Shown here piece after piece: positions 18,018 through 25,770 of a DNA stretch of 41,282 bases. Under the pieces are notes generated by a model. That model did not search any database and had not been told where the DNA came from. It worked only from the letters and a program-made list of their open reading frames with translations. The number at the start of each line of letters is the position of its first letter. The stretch's first letter is position 1. This stretch comes from JASHVB01 sp035535035 (GTDB taxonomy: Bacteria; Pseudomonadota; Alphaproteobacteria; Acetobacterales; Acetobacteraceae): assembly GCA_035535035.1 (NCBI GenBank), contig DATLQW010000235.1:1-41282 (forward strand). Direction: 5' to 3'. Position numbers and translations under genes: made by a program.

Positions 18018-19121
18018 TCAAAGAAAATCGCGCAGCATGGCAATCAGCGGCTTGTCGGCCGGCGGCACATCGTAGTCGGGCAGGCGGTCCGGCCGCACCC
18101 ATTTCAGCGTCTGGTTCTCGCGCGGCATGGCCAGGCCCTTCCAGCGGCGGCACAGGTACAGCGGCATCAGCAGATGGAACCGCTCATAGGCGTGCGAGGC
18201 GAACGCGAACGGCGCCAGGCAGGCGGCCGACACGTCGATGCCCAGCTCCTCCTTCAATTCGCGGATCAGCGCGACCTCCGGCGTCTCCCCCGGATGCAGC
18301 TTGCCGCCGGGAAACTCCCACAGACCGGCCATCGTCTTGCCTTCCGGCCGGCGGGCCAGCAACACCCGGCCGTCGCTGTCGATCAGCGCGCAGGCGGCGA
18401 CCAGCAGCATCGGCCGCGTGCCGGGTTCGCTGCTTGCCGCGCCGGGCACGCCGAACACGTCGTCGCGGCCGGCCTCGAAGCGCCAGACCGGCCGCTCGCC
18501 GCCGCTGGCGACCGAGTGTTCGGCGCCTTTCCCGGTCTGGCGAAAGCCGATGCGGCGCAGCACCGCCGCCGAGGCCGGATTGTCGGTCGCCACGTTGGCG
18601 AGCACGCGGTCGATGGCGAGATTGGCGAAGCCCCAGCGCACCACCCGGCCGGCGGCCTCGGTGGCCACGCCGTGCCCCCAGAAGCGGCGACCGACCCAGT
18701 AGCCCAGCGCGGCGGTCCGCGCCTTGGCATCGAGTCGCAGCCCGACTACGCCGACCAGGATTTCCTGGTCGCCATCGCGGCCGGTGACGGCGAGGTTGTA
18801 GGCATCGCCGGCGGCGAGTTCCCGGGCGGTGGACGCGATCCAGTCGTCGGCCAGCGCGCGCGGATAGGGGAACGGCACGACCGCGAGGTTGCGCGTGACT
18901 TCCCAGTCGTTGACCAGGCGGTGCAGCGACTCGGCGTCGTGCGGCAGCAGAGGGCGCAGGATCAGCCGCTCGGTGATCAGCGGCGCGAAGGCTTCTTCCG
19001 GCGCCAGCGCGTGGAGGCGCGGCGGCGGTTCCGCGGCTTTGGCCGCGGCGCGGCGCGGGCCGCGAGTGCGGCCAGGCTTCGGCTCGGCCGACGGAGTGGC
19101 AGGGCGGGGTTGGCGCGGCAT
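18018..19121 (-). CDS. GNAT acetyltransferase fused to Nudix (MutT-like) hydrolase
   Basis: Two enzymes are joined in one 367-residue chain. The N-terminal GNAT domain of the RimJ/RimL type begins at TERLILRPLLPHD and has the acetyl-CoA loop RRFWGHGVATEAAG. After a linker the Nudix domain begins near VAACALIDSDGRVLLARR and has a complete Nudix box GxxxxxExxxxxxxRELKEELG, as in MutT enzymes that cleave 8-oxo-dGTP. Bifunctional GNAT/Nudix proteins are known in Rhodospirillales. A basic, Pro-rich N terminus of about 45 residues precedes the GNAT domain. The start is the ATG at 19121 (MPRQPRPATP); the frame also opens with a TTG at 19133. The stop abuts the ATG of the CinA-like gene at 18017. Confidence 0.88.
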   Translation of the reverse strand: MPRQPRPATPSAEPKPGRTRGPRRAAAKAAEPPPRLHALAPEEAFAPLITERLILRPLLPHDAESLHRLVNDWEVTRNLAVVPFPYPRALADDWIASTARELAAGDAYNLAVTGRDGDQEILVGVVGLRLDAKARTAALGYWVGRRFWGHGVATEAAGRVVRWGFANLAIDRVLANVATDNPASAAVLRRIGFRQTGKGAEHSVASGGERPVWRFEAGRDDVFGVPGAASSEPGTRPMLLVAACALIDSDGRVLLARRPEGKTMAGLWEFPGGKLHPGETPEVALIRELKEELGIDVSAACLAPFAFASHAYERFHLLMPLYLCRRWKGLAMPRENQTLKWVRPDRLPDYDVPPADKPLIAMLRDFL

Positions 19122-19274
19122 GGGGGATGGCAAGGTGGCGCAGGCCGGTATGGGCGCGCAAGCGCCGCGGTTCGGGCGGTTCGGTGCCCACTGTCATGGC
19201 CCGGCTTTACGTTGTCACCGGCCGGCGCGTGGCACAATATCGCCCCAAGACGGGCTTTCCGGGAGATCACGTCC

Positions 19275-20966
19275 ATGACCCAGGCGCTCAGCTACGCGCA
19301 CGGCGCATCCGCGGTGCCCCTGCTCGGCGAGACGATCGGCGCGAGTTTCGCCGGCACGGTGGCGCGCTGGGGCGACCGGCCCGGGCTGATCGCGCGCCAG
19401 CAGGGCGTGCGCTGGAGCTATCGCGAGCTGGGCGAGCGCGTGGACGCCTTCGCCGCCGGCCTGCTGGCACTCGGCCTGACGCCGGGCGAGCGCATCGGCA
19501 TCTGGTCGCCGAACAACGCCGAATGGGTGGTGACGCAGTTCGCCACCGCCAAGGCCGGGTTGATTCTCGTCAACATCAACCCCGCCTACCGGTTGGCGGA
19601 ACTGGAATACGCGCTGAACAAGGTGGGCTGCCGCGCGCTGGTCACCGCCATGTCGTTCCGGACCAGCGACTATGTCGGCATGCTCAACACCCTGGCGCCA
19701 GAGCTGCGCCACGCACGCCCCGGCCACCTGGACGCGGCGAAGCTGCCGTCGCTGCGCATCGTCATCCAGATCGGCGACGCGCCGGCACCCGGCACGATTC
19801 CGTTCGGCAATGTTTACGCCATGGGCGAGGCGCCGCATCGCGCCCGTCTCGACGCGCTGGCGAACAAGCTGCAATTCGACGAGCCGATCAACATCCAGTT
19901 CACCTCCGGCACCACCGGCCTGCCGAAGGGCGCCACGCTGACGCATCACAACATCCTGAACAACGGCTACTTCATCGGCGAGGCGATGCACTACACGGAG
20001 CATGACAAGGTGTGCATCCCGGTGCCGCTGTACCATTGCTTCGGCATGGTGATCGGCAACCTGGCCTGCATCACGCATGGCGCGGCGATGGTGTATCCCG
20101 GCGAGGGTTTCGATGCCCTCGCCACCTTGCGGACCGTGGCGGAGGAGCGCTGCACGTCGCTGTACGGCGTGCCCACAATGTTCATCGCCGAGCTGGACCA
20201 CGCGGACTTCGCGAAATTCGACCTGGGCAGCCTGCGCACCGGCATGATGGCCGGCGCGCCCTGTCCCATCGAGGTGATGCGCCGCTGCATCCGCGACATG
20301 CACCTGAGCGAGATGACCATCGGGTACGGCATGACGGAGACCAGCCCGGTCAGCACGCAGACCGCGCTGGACGACCCGATCGAACGCCGTGTCTCCACCG
20401 TCGGCCAGGTGCACCCGCATGTCGAAATCAAGATCATCGACACCGAGGGCCGCATCGTGCCGCGTGGCACACCGGGCGAGTTCTGCACCCGCGGCTATTC
20501 GGTGATGCTCGGCTACTGGGACGACCCCGAACGCACTGCGCAGGCGAAGGATGCCGCCGGCTGGATGCACACCGGCGACCTGGCGACGATGGATGAAGAC
20601 AGCTACTGCAACATCGTCGGCCGCATCAAGGACATGGTGATCCGCGGCGGCGAGAACGTCTATCCGCGCGAGATCGAGGAATTTCTCTACCGCCATCCGA
20701 AGATCCAGGACGTGCAGGTGTTCGGCGTGCCGGATGCGCGCTATGGCGAGGAGCTGTGCGCCTGGGTGAAGCTGCGTCCCGGCGAGACGCTGACCGCGGA
20801 AGACGTGCGCGAGTTCTGCCGCGAGCAGATCGCGCATTACAAGGTGCCGCGGCATATCCGTTTCGTGGACGAGTTCCCGATGACGGTGACGGGGAAGGTA
20901 CAAAAATTCATCATGCGCGAGCGGATGACGGCGGAGCTGGGGGCGAAGGAAGCTGCCACGGCATAG
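19275..20966 (+). CDS. Long-chain acyl-CoA synthetase family (AMP-binding)
   Basis: The 563-residue product is an ANL-superfamily enzyme that would activate a carboxylic acid to its CoA thioester through an acyl-AMP. The phosphate loop FTSGTTGLPKGATLTHHN is near residues 209-226, YGMTETSP near 350, the hinge region has GWMHTGDLATMDED and GRIKDMVIRGGENVYPREIE, and the catalytic lysine is in TVTGKVQKF near the C terminus. It looks like the FadD/AcsF-type medium- or long-chain ligases. GGGAG at 19261-19265, nine bases before the ATG, supports the start. It stands alone on the plus strand; substrate chain length is not decidable. Confidence 0.9.
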   Translation: MTQALSYAHGASAVPLLGETIGASFAGTVARWGDRPGLIARQQGVRWSYRELGERVDAFAAGLLALGLTPGERIGIWSPNNAEWVVTQFATAKAGLILVNINPAYRLAELEYALNKVGCRALVTAMSFRTSDYVGMLNTLAPELRHARPGHLDAAKLPSLRIVIQIGDAPAPGTIPFGNVYAMGEAPHRARLDALANKLQFDEPINIQFTSGTTGLPKGATLTHHNILNNGYFIGEAMHYTEHDKVCIPVPLYHCFGMVIGNLACITHGAAMVYPGEGFDALATLRTVAEERCTSLYGVPTMFIAELDHADFAKFDLGSLRTGMMAGAPCPIEVMRRCIRDMHLSEMTIGYGMTETSPVSTQTALDDPIERRVSTVGQVHPHVEIKIIDTEGRIVPRGTPGEFCTRGYSVMLGYWDDPERTAQAKDAAGWMHTGDLATMDEDSYCNIVGRIKDMVIRGGENVYPREIEEFLYRHPKIQDVQVFGVPDARYGEELCAWVKLRPGETLTAEDVREFCREQIAHYKVPRHIRFVDEFPMTVTGKVQKFIMRERMTAELGAKEAATA

Positions 20967-21029
20967 CGCTGCGATCGAGCCGGAGCCATGACATTCCACT
21001 TCGGCTGACTGCCGTTCCGGGCCAGGCGC

Positions 21030-21327
21030 AGGGATGCGCAGGCGGTCTATGTCGGTGGAACCGCGCCGCTGACGCTGCGGCCGAGCGATGACATGAAGAG
21101 CAGCCGGTTCTTCCGCAGCATCGAGCACCACGAAGGCAGGGACGTGTTTAGCGACGTCTGCCGCTTCCTTGGCGACGACGTGCTGACGTACGCCTCGGAC
21201 CATCCGCATTCCGAGTGCCGGTTCCCCGACTCGGTTGCGAATATTGTTGCCCGGGTCGAGCCTCGGACCGGACCAGCAGCGCAGATTGCTGGCGGAGAAT
21301 GCGAACCGTTCCTTCCGGCAGACGTAG
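21030..21327 (+). pseudogene. Amidohydrolase C-terminal remnant with frameshift
   Basis: The frame through VYVGGTAPLTLRPSDDM and FLGDDVLTYASDHPHSECRF matches the C-terminal part of the amidohydrolase 2 family (metal-dependent hydrolases), where YASDHPH carries a metal-site aspartate. Near 21250 the frame breaks: an extra base in GTTGCCCGGGTCG shifts it, and the expected end (SSLGPDQQRRLLAENANRSF) appears in another frame up to the TAG at 21325-21327. The N-terminal two thirds of the gene are absent. It is not functional. Confidence 0.65.
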
Positions 21328-21370
21328 TGCTTCCCAGGTGACCCTTTCCCGGTTGGCGGGGTTCTTTTAC

Positions 21371-21451
21371 ACAGAGTTTCACCGAGTTCGCACAGAGTTT
21401 CACAGACCTGTTCTTTCTGTGAAACTCTGTGCGGACTCGGCGAAACTCTGT
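21371..21451. repeat. 35-bp inverted repeat with CACAGAGTTTC units
   Basis: The arms at 21371-21405 and 21417-21451 pair at 33 of 35 positions; the two exceptions can form G-U pairs. The loop is 11 bases. Each arm contains the motif ACAGAGTTTC twice, so the element is both an inverted and a direct repeat. It lies 77 bases ahead of the GxxExxY pseudogene. It could be a dispersed repeat, a protein-binding array or a strong RNA hairpin. Confidence 0.75.
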
Positions 21452-21527
21452 ATCATGAATCCCCTGCCCCCCGCACGGTCCTTGCGTGATTAACCAGATG
21501 GAAACCGTTGCCTGACAGACGGGGACC

Positions 21528-21917
21528 ATGGAAACCCTCGAACCGATTGATGTCAACGGCCTGACCCACCGGATCATCGGCCTGGCGATGCGTGTTCATG
21601 CCCGCCTCGGCCCTGGTCTTCTGGAAAATGCTTACGAGCCCTGCCTTTGCCACGAATTTAACCAGCACGCGGTGCCCTATGCGCGCCAGGTGGACCTGAC
21701 CATCGCCTATGACGACCTGAAACTGGACTGCGGCTAGCGCGCCGACATCATCGTCGCCGGCGCGGTCATCCTGGAGGTCAAGTCGATTGACCGCATCCTC
21801 CCGGTTCACGAAGCGCAGTTGCTGACCTGCCTCCGCATCAGCACTTATCGCGTTGGCCTGTCGCTGAACTTCAACACCATGTCGTTGCGCAACGGTATCC
21901 GCCGCCGCGTCATGTGA
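21528..21917 (+). pseudogene. GxxExxY family gene broken by a nonsense codon
   Basis: The first part contains GPGLLENAY, the Gly-x-x-Glu-x-x-Tyr signature of this family of small proteins of unknown function that recall PD-(D/E)XK nucleases. Translation stops at TAG (21735-21737) in LDCG-stop-RADIIV; family members have Tyr at this place. The same frame then continues without a gap through VILEVKSIDRILPVHEAQLL to the TGA at 21917. One base change (TAC or TAT to TAG) explains the break, and the rest of the frame is undamaged, so the mutation looks recent. Confidence 0.8.
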
Positions 21918-22044
21918 GGGGGGCGTCCTGCTATGCGCGGCCCGGCGGGCGGCCTCGCGCGCCCACCTCCGTTCTGGCACGTGCGGGCCAGGCATGTTAT
22001 CGAACCGACACCACAGAAACCGCAACACCCGAGAGGATCCGCAC

Positions 22045-22827
22045 ATGCGCTGGGCACGCTTCCACCTGAACGGCGCGCCGACCTATGGCGTGGTGGAAGG
22101 CGACACGGTCATCCCGGTCCGCGGCTCCCCGTTCGACGCCTGGGAGCGCACCCCCACGCGGCTGCCGTTCTCGGGGGTCAAGCTGCTGGTGCCGGTGGTG
22201 CCGCCGACCTTCTACGCCTGCGGCATGAACTACCCGGAGCATGTCCGCGAGTTCGCCGAAAAGCTCGGCCTGAAGCCGGACCTGCCGACCCAGCCCGACA
22301 TCGGCTACCGCGCCAACAACGCGCTGATCGCCCACGGCGAGACCATCGTCATCCCGCAGGATGCGACCGACCAGGTGCAATACGAGGGCGAGCTGGTCGC
22401 GGTGATCGGCCGCAAGTGCACGCACCTGACGCGCGACAACGCGCTGTCCGCGGTGATGGGCTGGACGATCGGCAACGACGTGTCAGAGCGAAACTGGCAG
22501 AAGAGCGACCGCACGATGTGGCGGTCGAAGAACACCGACACGTTCAAGCCGATGGGTCCGTGGATCGAGACCGATGTGGACCTTGAGAGCCTGGTCACCA
22601 GGATCCGCCTCAACGGCAAGCAACTGATCGAATTCCACACCAATCACATGGTGTTCGGCGTGGTGGACTTCCTGGTGGCGATGACCCGCTACCTGACGCT
22701 GTATCCCGGCGACGTGGTGTGGATGGGCACCGAGGGCGCCACCGCGAACATGCGGCATGGCGACACGATCGAGGTGGAGATCAGCCAGATCGGCACGCTG
22801 CGCAATCCGGTGGTGCGGGAGGCATAA
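22045..22827 (+). CDS. Fumarylacetoacetate hydrolase family protein
   Basis: The 260-residue product belongs to the FAH superfamily, whose members hydrolyse or decarboxylate 2,4-diketo acids or related compounds in aromatic catabolism. Metal ligands are visible as Glu114 and Glu116 in VQYEGELVAVIG and Asp145 in GNDVSERNWQ, followed by KNTDTFKPMGPWI and, near the C terminus, YPGDVVWMGTEGA. A short N-terminal domain precedes the FAH core (CGMNYPEHVREF). The ATG at 22045 follows GAGAGGA at 22031-22037. Family members include 2-hydroxyhepta-2,4-diene-1,7-dioate isomerase and acylpyruvase; I cannot choose between them. No linked pathway genes are nearby. Confidence 0.87.
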   Translation: MRWARFHLNGAPTYGVVEGDTVIPVRGSPFDAWERTPTRLPFSGVKLLVPVVPPTFYACGMNYPEHVREFAEKLGLKPDLPTQPDIGYRANNALIAHGETIVIPQDATDQVQYEGELVAVIGRKCTHLTRDNALSAVMGWTIGNDVSERNWQKSDRTMWRSKNTDTFKPMGPWIETDVDLESLVTRIRLNGKQLIEFHTNHMVFGVVDFLVAMTRYLTLYPGDVVWMGTEGATANMRHGDTIEVEISQIGTLRNPVVREA

Positions 22828-22938
22828 GCGCCGCGTCACGGCCGGTTTGCCTTACCACCGCGGGTTGTCGAACGCGCCCCAGGCAACGACGCAAATCTTT
22901 CAATCCCATTGCGTTCCCGCCGGATAACTGATCAGACT

Positions 22939-22963
22939 GCTCCGGACCGACCAAGTCCGGAGC
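22939..22963 (+). promoter_or_regulatory. Hairpin that masks the ribosome binding site of the partner-switching operon
   Basis: GCTCCGGAC (22939-22947) and GTCCGGAGC (22955-22963) pair perfectly around a 7-base loop. The only Shine-Dalgarno-like sequence for the ATG at 22970, GGAG at 22959-22962, is buried in the 3' arm. If the leader RNA folds this way, translation of the first gene would need the hairpin to open, by temperature, a protein or another RNA. No T run follows, so termination is less likely. Confidence 0.5.
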
Positions 22964-22969
22964 GCGTCA

Positions 22970-24100
22970 ATGGCAGCCGTCGAGGAGTTCCACGCGGAGC
23001 AGACCGTCACGTTCCACGCACCCGCCGGGTGGGGCGCCGGGACGGGTGCCGACGATCCGGTGCATTTCCTGGTCCTCCTCGCGGACAACGCGGCGCCCCG
23101 GCGGATTCCGCTGCCCTCCCTGCCGACGACGATCGGCCGCGCTGCTCCGGCCGACATCATTCTGGAAGGCGGCACGGTGTCCCGCCGCCACTGCCGTCTG
23201 GAACTCGCCGGCGACCGCCTGCTGGTGAGCGATCTCGGCTCCACCAACGGGACCTTTGTCAATGGCCAACCGGTCACGTCAGCCGTCGCGTTGCAGGATG
23301 GCGCCGTCATCGGCGTCGGCGCCCACCGGCTGCGATACCATCGCCGCAGCGTTGACGAGACGGCCGAAGTCGACGCGATGGAACGCGAGCTCAAGGACGC
23401 CGCCGACTACGTCGCCTCCATCCTTCCGGCCCCGCTCACCGAAGGCCCCGTGCTCGCCGAGTGGTTCTTCCAGCCATGCGCGCGGCTCGGCGGCGACGCG
23501 TTCGGCTACCAGATGCTCGACCGTCGGCATTTCGCCGCTTTCGTGCTGGATGTCGCCGGGCACGGCACGGCCGCGGCTCTGCATTCGGTCTCCGTGGTCA
23601 ACGTGCTGCGCCAGCGGATGCTGCCGGGCGTCGATTTCTGCGATCCGGCCGCGGTGGTCCGCAGCCTCAACCGCATGTTTCCGATGGAGCAGCACAACGC
23701 GCTGTTCTTTACGATCTGGTATGGCGTGTACGATATCGAGCAGCGCGTGCTGACCTTCGCGACCGGCGGCCATCACCCCGCCTGGCTGCTGCCGCCGGCG
23801 CCGTTGCAGCCGGTGGCGCTGAGCACGCGCAATCCGTCCATCGGCATTGTGCCGGACCGCGAGGTCGCCGCGGCGCGCGTTGACATTCCACCGGGCAGCG
23901 CGCTGCACCTGTTCAGCGACGGCGTGTTCGAAATCGTCGATCGGGACGAGCGGCAATGGGGGATCGAGCAAGTGCTGACGCTGCTGCCGGAGGCATCCGG
24001 ATCCGGCGGGCCAAAACTGCTGTTTGACCAGGTGCGCGCCGCCGCCCGCGTGGGACCGCTGGAGGACGACTTCTCCGCCCTGTTGCTGCGCTTCCCCTGA
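22970..24100 (+). CDS. FHA domain-PP2C (RsbU/SpoIIE-like) phosphatase
   Basis: The 376-residue product has an FHA phosphothreonine-binding domain (about 32-122; GR at 56-57, SRRH at 71-74, STNGT at 91-95) joined by a short helix to a SpoIIE/RsbU-type PPM phosphatase. Metal-site motifs are GGD (174-176), DVAGHG (194-199), SDG (316-318) and the final EDDFSALLL (365-373). Such phosphatases dephosphorylate STAS anti-sigma antagonists, and the next genes encode exactly these. The FHA domain suggests that the phosphatase is recruited to, or controlled by, a Thr-phosphorylated protein, hence a Ser/Thr kinase elsewhere. The ATG at 22970 sits right behind an inhibitory-looking hairpin. Confidence 0.85.
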   Translation: MAAVEEFHAEQTVTFHAPAGWGAGTGADDPVHFLVLLADNAAPRRIPLPSLPTTIGRAAPADIILEGGTVSRRHCRLELAGDRLLVSDLGSTNGTFVNGQPVTSAVALQDGAVIGVGAHRLRYHRRSVDETAEVDAMERELKDAADYVASILPAPLTEGPVLAEWFFQPCARLGGDAFGYQMLDRRHFAAFVLDVAGHGTAAALHSVSVVNVLRQRMLPGVDFCDPAAVVRSLNRMFPMEQHNALFFTIWYGVYDIEQRVLTFATGGHHPAWLLPPAPLQPVALSTRNPSIGIVPDREVAAARVDIPPGSALHLFSDGVFEIVDRDERQWGIEQVLTLLPEASGSGGPKLLFDQVRAAARVGPLEDDFSALLLRFP

Positions 24101-24105
24101 GGCTC

Positions 24106-24945
24106 ATGATGAGTCACGCTACGGGCAGCGGCGGAAGGATGACACCGGTGGGCGTTGGGCCGCGGCTGCTGATCGACACGGAGGAGGTCGCGCCAGGCGT
24201 CACCAAGGTGAACCTGCGCGGGCGGCTGGATGCGAATGGCGTGCAGACGATCAGCACCACCTTCGATCGCGTGGCGCGGACGCAGGTGCAACTCATTGTC
24301 GATCTGTCGCGTGTGAGCTTCATTGCTTCGACCGGCTTGCGCACGCTGATCAGCGCGGCCCGCGCGGTGGCGTCGCGTGAGGGGCACATGGTGTTCCTGG
24401 GGCCGGAGCCGTCGGTGGAATCCGTGCTGATCACCAGCGGCACCGACGCGGTGGTGCCGATCTACCAGGACCTGGTGGAGGCGATCTGCGCCGTCAGCAT
24501 GGGCGGTGTTGACGATGACGACCGGCCGGCGACAAGCCTGCCATTCTCGTTGCAGATCGATCGCAGCATGCGCGGCGTCGCGCGCGCCGGCGCCTGGGTG
24601 GACGAGCTCGCAATTCTGCTCAATCTGTCGCACCGCACCGAATACGCGCTGCGGCTGTGCCTGGAGGAGGCGGTCACCAACCTGGTGACCCACGCCAGGC
24701 CGGTGCCGGGGCTGGACGCGGAAAAAGTGGGCCTGCGATTGATCGCCGAACCGGGCCAGCTATGCCTGACGCTGCAGGACCAGTGCGAAGAGTACAACCC
24801 GCTGCAAAGCGGCTATGTTGGCGCGGCCCAGGACGTGTCCGGCGAGGGCGGCCTGGGCATCGGCCTGTTGCGTCAGCACGCACGCGATGTAACCTGGTCG
24901 CGCGTCGGCCCGGCCAACCGGCTGACGCTGACGATCCCACGTTGA
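24106..24945 (+). CDS. STAS-HATPase fusion (RsbV-RsbW-like)
   Basis: The N-terminal ~115 residues are a STAS domain starting DTEEVAPGVTKVNLRGRLD, with the phosphorylatable serine in VSFIASTGLRTL. The C-terminal half is a GHKL kinase of the RsbW type with the N-box LEEAVTNLVTHA and the glycine loop GEGGLGIGLLRQHA. In partner switching, the kinase phosphorylates the STAS protein and sequesters its target; having both on one chain would allow intramolecular control. It lies five bases after the phosphatase stop. ATGs at 24106 and 24109 are both possible starts. The next two genes encode the same two domains as separate proteins, with nearly the same opening sequence, so one set arose by duplication of the other. 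Confidence 0.85.
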   Translation: MMSHATGSGGRMTPVGVGPRLLIDTEEVAPGVTKVNLRGRLDANGVQTISTTFDRVARTQVQLIVDLSRVSFIASTGLRTLISAARAVASREGHMVFLGPEPSVESVLITSGTDAVVPIYQDLVEAICAVSMGGVDDDDRPATSLPFSLQIDRSMRGVARAGAWVDELAILLNLSHRTEYALRLCLEEAVTNLVTHARPVPGLDAEKVGLRLIAEPGQLCLTLQDQCEEYNPLQSGYVGAAQDVSGEGGLGIGLLRQHARDVTWSRVGPANRLTLTIPR

Positions 24946-24958
24946 GGAGCCGCAGCCG

Positions 24959-25297
24959 ATGCGCCTCGAGACTGAAGAAGTTGCGCCTGGGGTCACCAAG
25001 GCGAACCTGACCGGACGGCTCGACATCGGCGGGTCGCAGGAGATCGACCTCGCCTTCAATGTACTCGCCGGTTCGCAGCGGGCGCTGATCGTCGATCTCT
25101 CGCAGGTGGACTTCATTGCCTCGCTGGGACTGCGGTTGCTCATCGTCGGCGCGCGCACCGTGCAGCGGAAGGGCGGCCGGATGATCCTGTTGCGGCCGCC
25201 GATCGCGGTGGAAGCGGTGCTGGTCAGCAGCGGCACCGACAACGTGGTGGGGATCCTGCGCAATCTTGACGAAGCGATCCATGCGGTCAGCGGCTGA
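24959..25297 (+). CDS. STAS anti-sigma factor antagonist (RsbV-like)
   Basis: The 112-residue product is a single STAS domain. Its start, EEVAPGVTKANLTGRLD, copies the fused protein upstream, and the phosphoacceptor serine lies in VDFIASLGLRLL. RsbV-type proteins, when dephosphorylated, bind the kinase or anti-sigma and release its target. GAGGAGCCG a few bases upstream supports the ATG at 24959. The 3' end overlaps the start of the next gene, so the pair is translationally coupled. Confidence 0.88.
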   Translation: MRLETEEVAPGVTKANLTGRLDIGGSQEIDLAFNVLAGSQRALIVDLSQVDFIASLGLRLLIVGARTVQRKGGRMILLRPPIAVEAVLVSSGTDNVVGILRNLDEAIHAVSG

Positions 25298-25724
25298 CGC
25301 CGGCCACATCGACACGCTGCGGATCGAGCGCAGCATGGCGGGGCTGGCACAGTTGGGCGACTGGGTGGACACGGTCACCGCGGCACTCGGCCTGGGCAAG
25401 GCGGCCGAGTATGCGGTGCGGCTGTGCGTGGAGGAGGCGACGGTTAACGTGGTGATGCACGGGGTGGCGGAGGGTGCGGCGGATAACGATGCGGGTTTCG
25501 TCGTGCTGCGGGTCGAGCCGGCGCAGGACGCGCTGCGCGTCACCGTCGAGGATCGCTGCGGCGCGTTCGATCCGTTGCACGCGCCGCCGCCTGAGCCTCC
25601 CATCGATCTGGAGACCGCGCGGGTTGGCGGGTTGGGCATTCACCTGATGCGGCAATACGCGCGCGCGATCAGCTATGAGCGCGCCGGCGACACCAACCGG
25701 CTGACACTGACGATCGCGCGTTAA
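25281..25724 (+). CDS. Anti-sigma/STAS serine kinase (RsbW-like)
   Basis: The 147-residue GHKL-ATPase protein matches RsbW-type kinases. The N-box is CVEEATVNVVMHG, and the region GGLGIHLMRQYARAISYER forms the ATP lid and G-box. It would phosphorylate the STAS protein encoded just upstream and sequester a regulator. The ATG at 25281 overlaps the STAS gene by 17 bases; a TTG at 25266 is also in frame. No sigma factor gene is in the window, so the final target is unknown; it may not be a sigma factor at all. Confidence 0.85.
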   Translation: MRSAADAGHIDTLRIERSMAGLAQLGDWVDTVTAALGLGKAAEYAVRLCVEEATVNVVMHGVAEGAADNDAGFVVLRVEPAQDALRVTVEDRCGAFDPLHAPPPEPPIDLETARVGGLGIHLMRQYARAISYERAGDTNRLTLTIAR

Positions 25725-25770
25725 CTCCCCACGTCAGCGAGACCGTGCGTGCGGAGTCACAGGCGGCGGA

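Noticed and set aside
17070..20966. A single open frame of almost 1300 codons on the plus strand
   Set aside because: Only the part from 19275 is the acyl-CoA ligase. The rest is the antisense of the CinA-like and GNAT-Nudix genes and has no family similarity.
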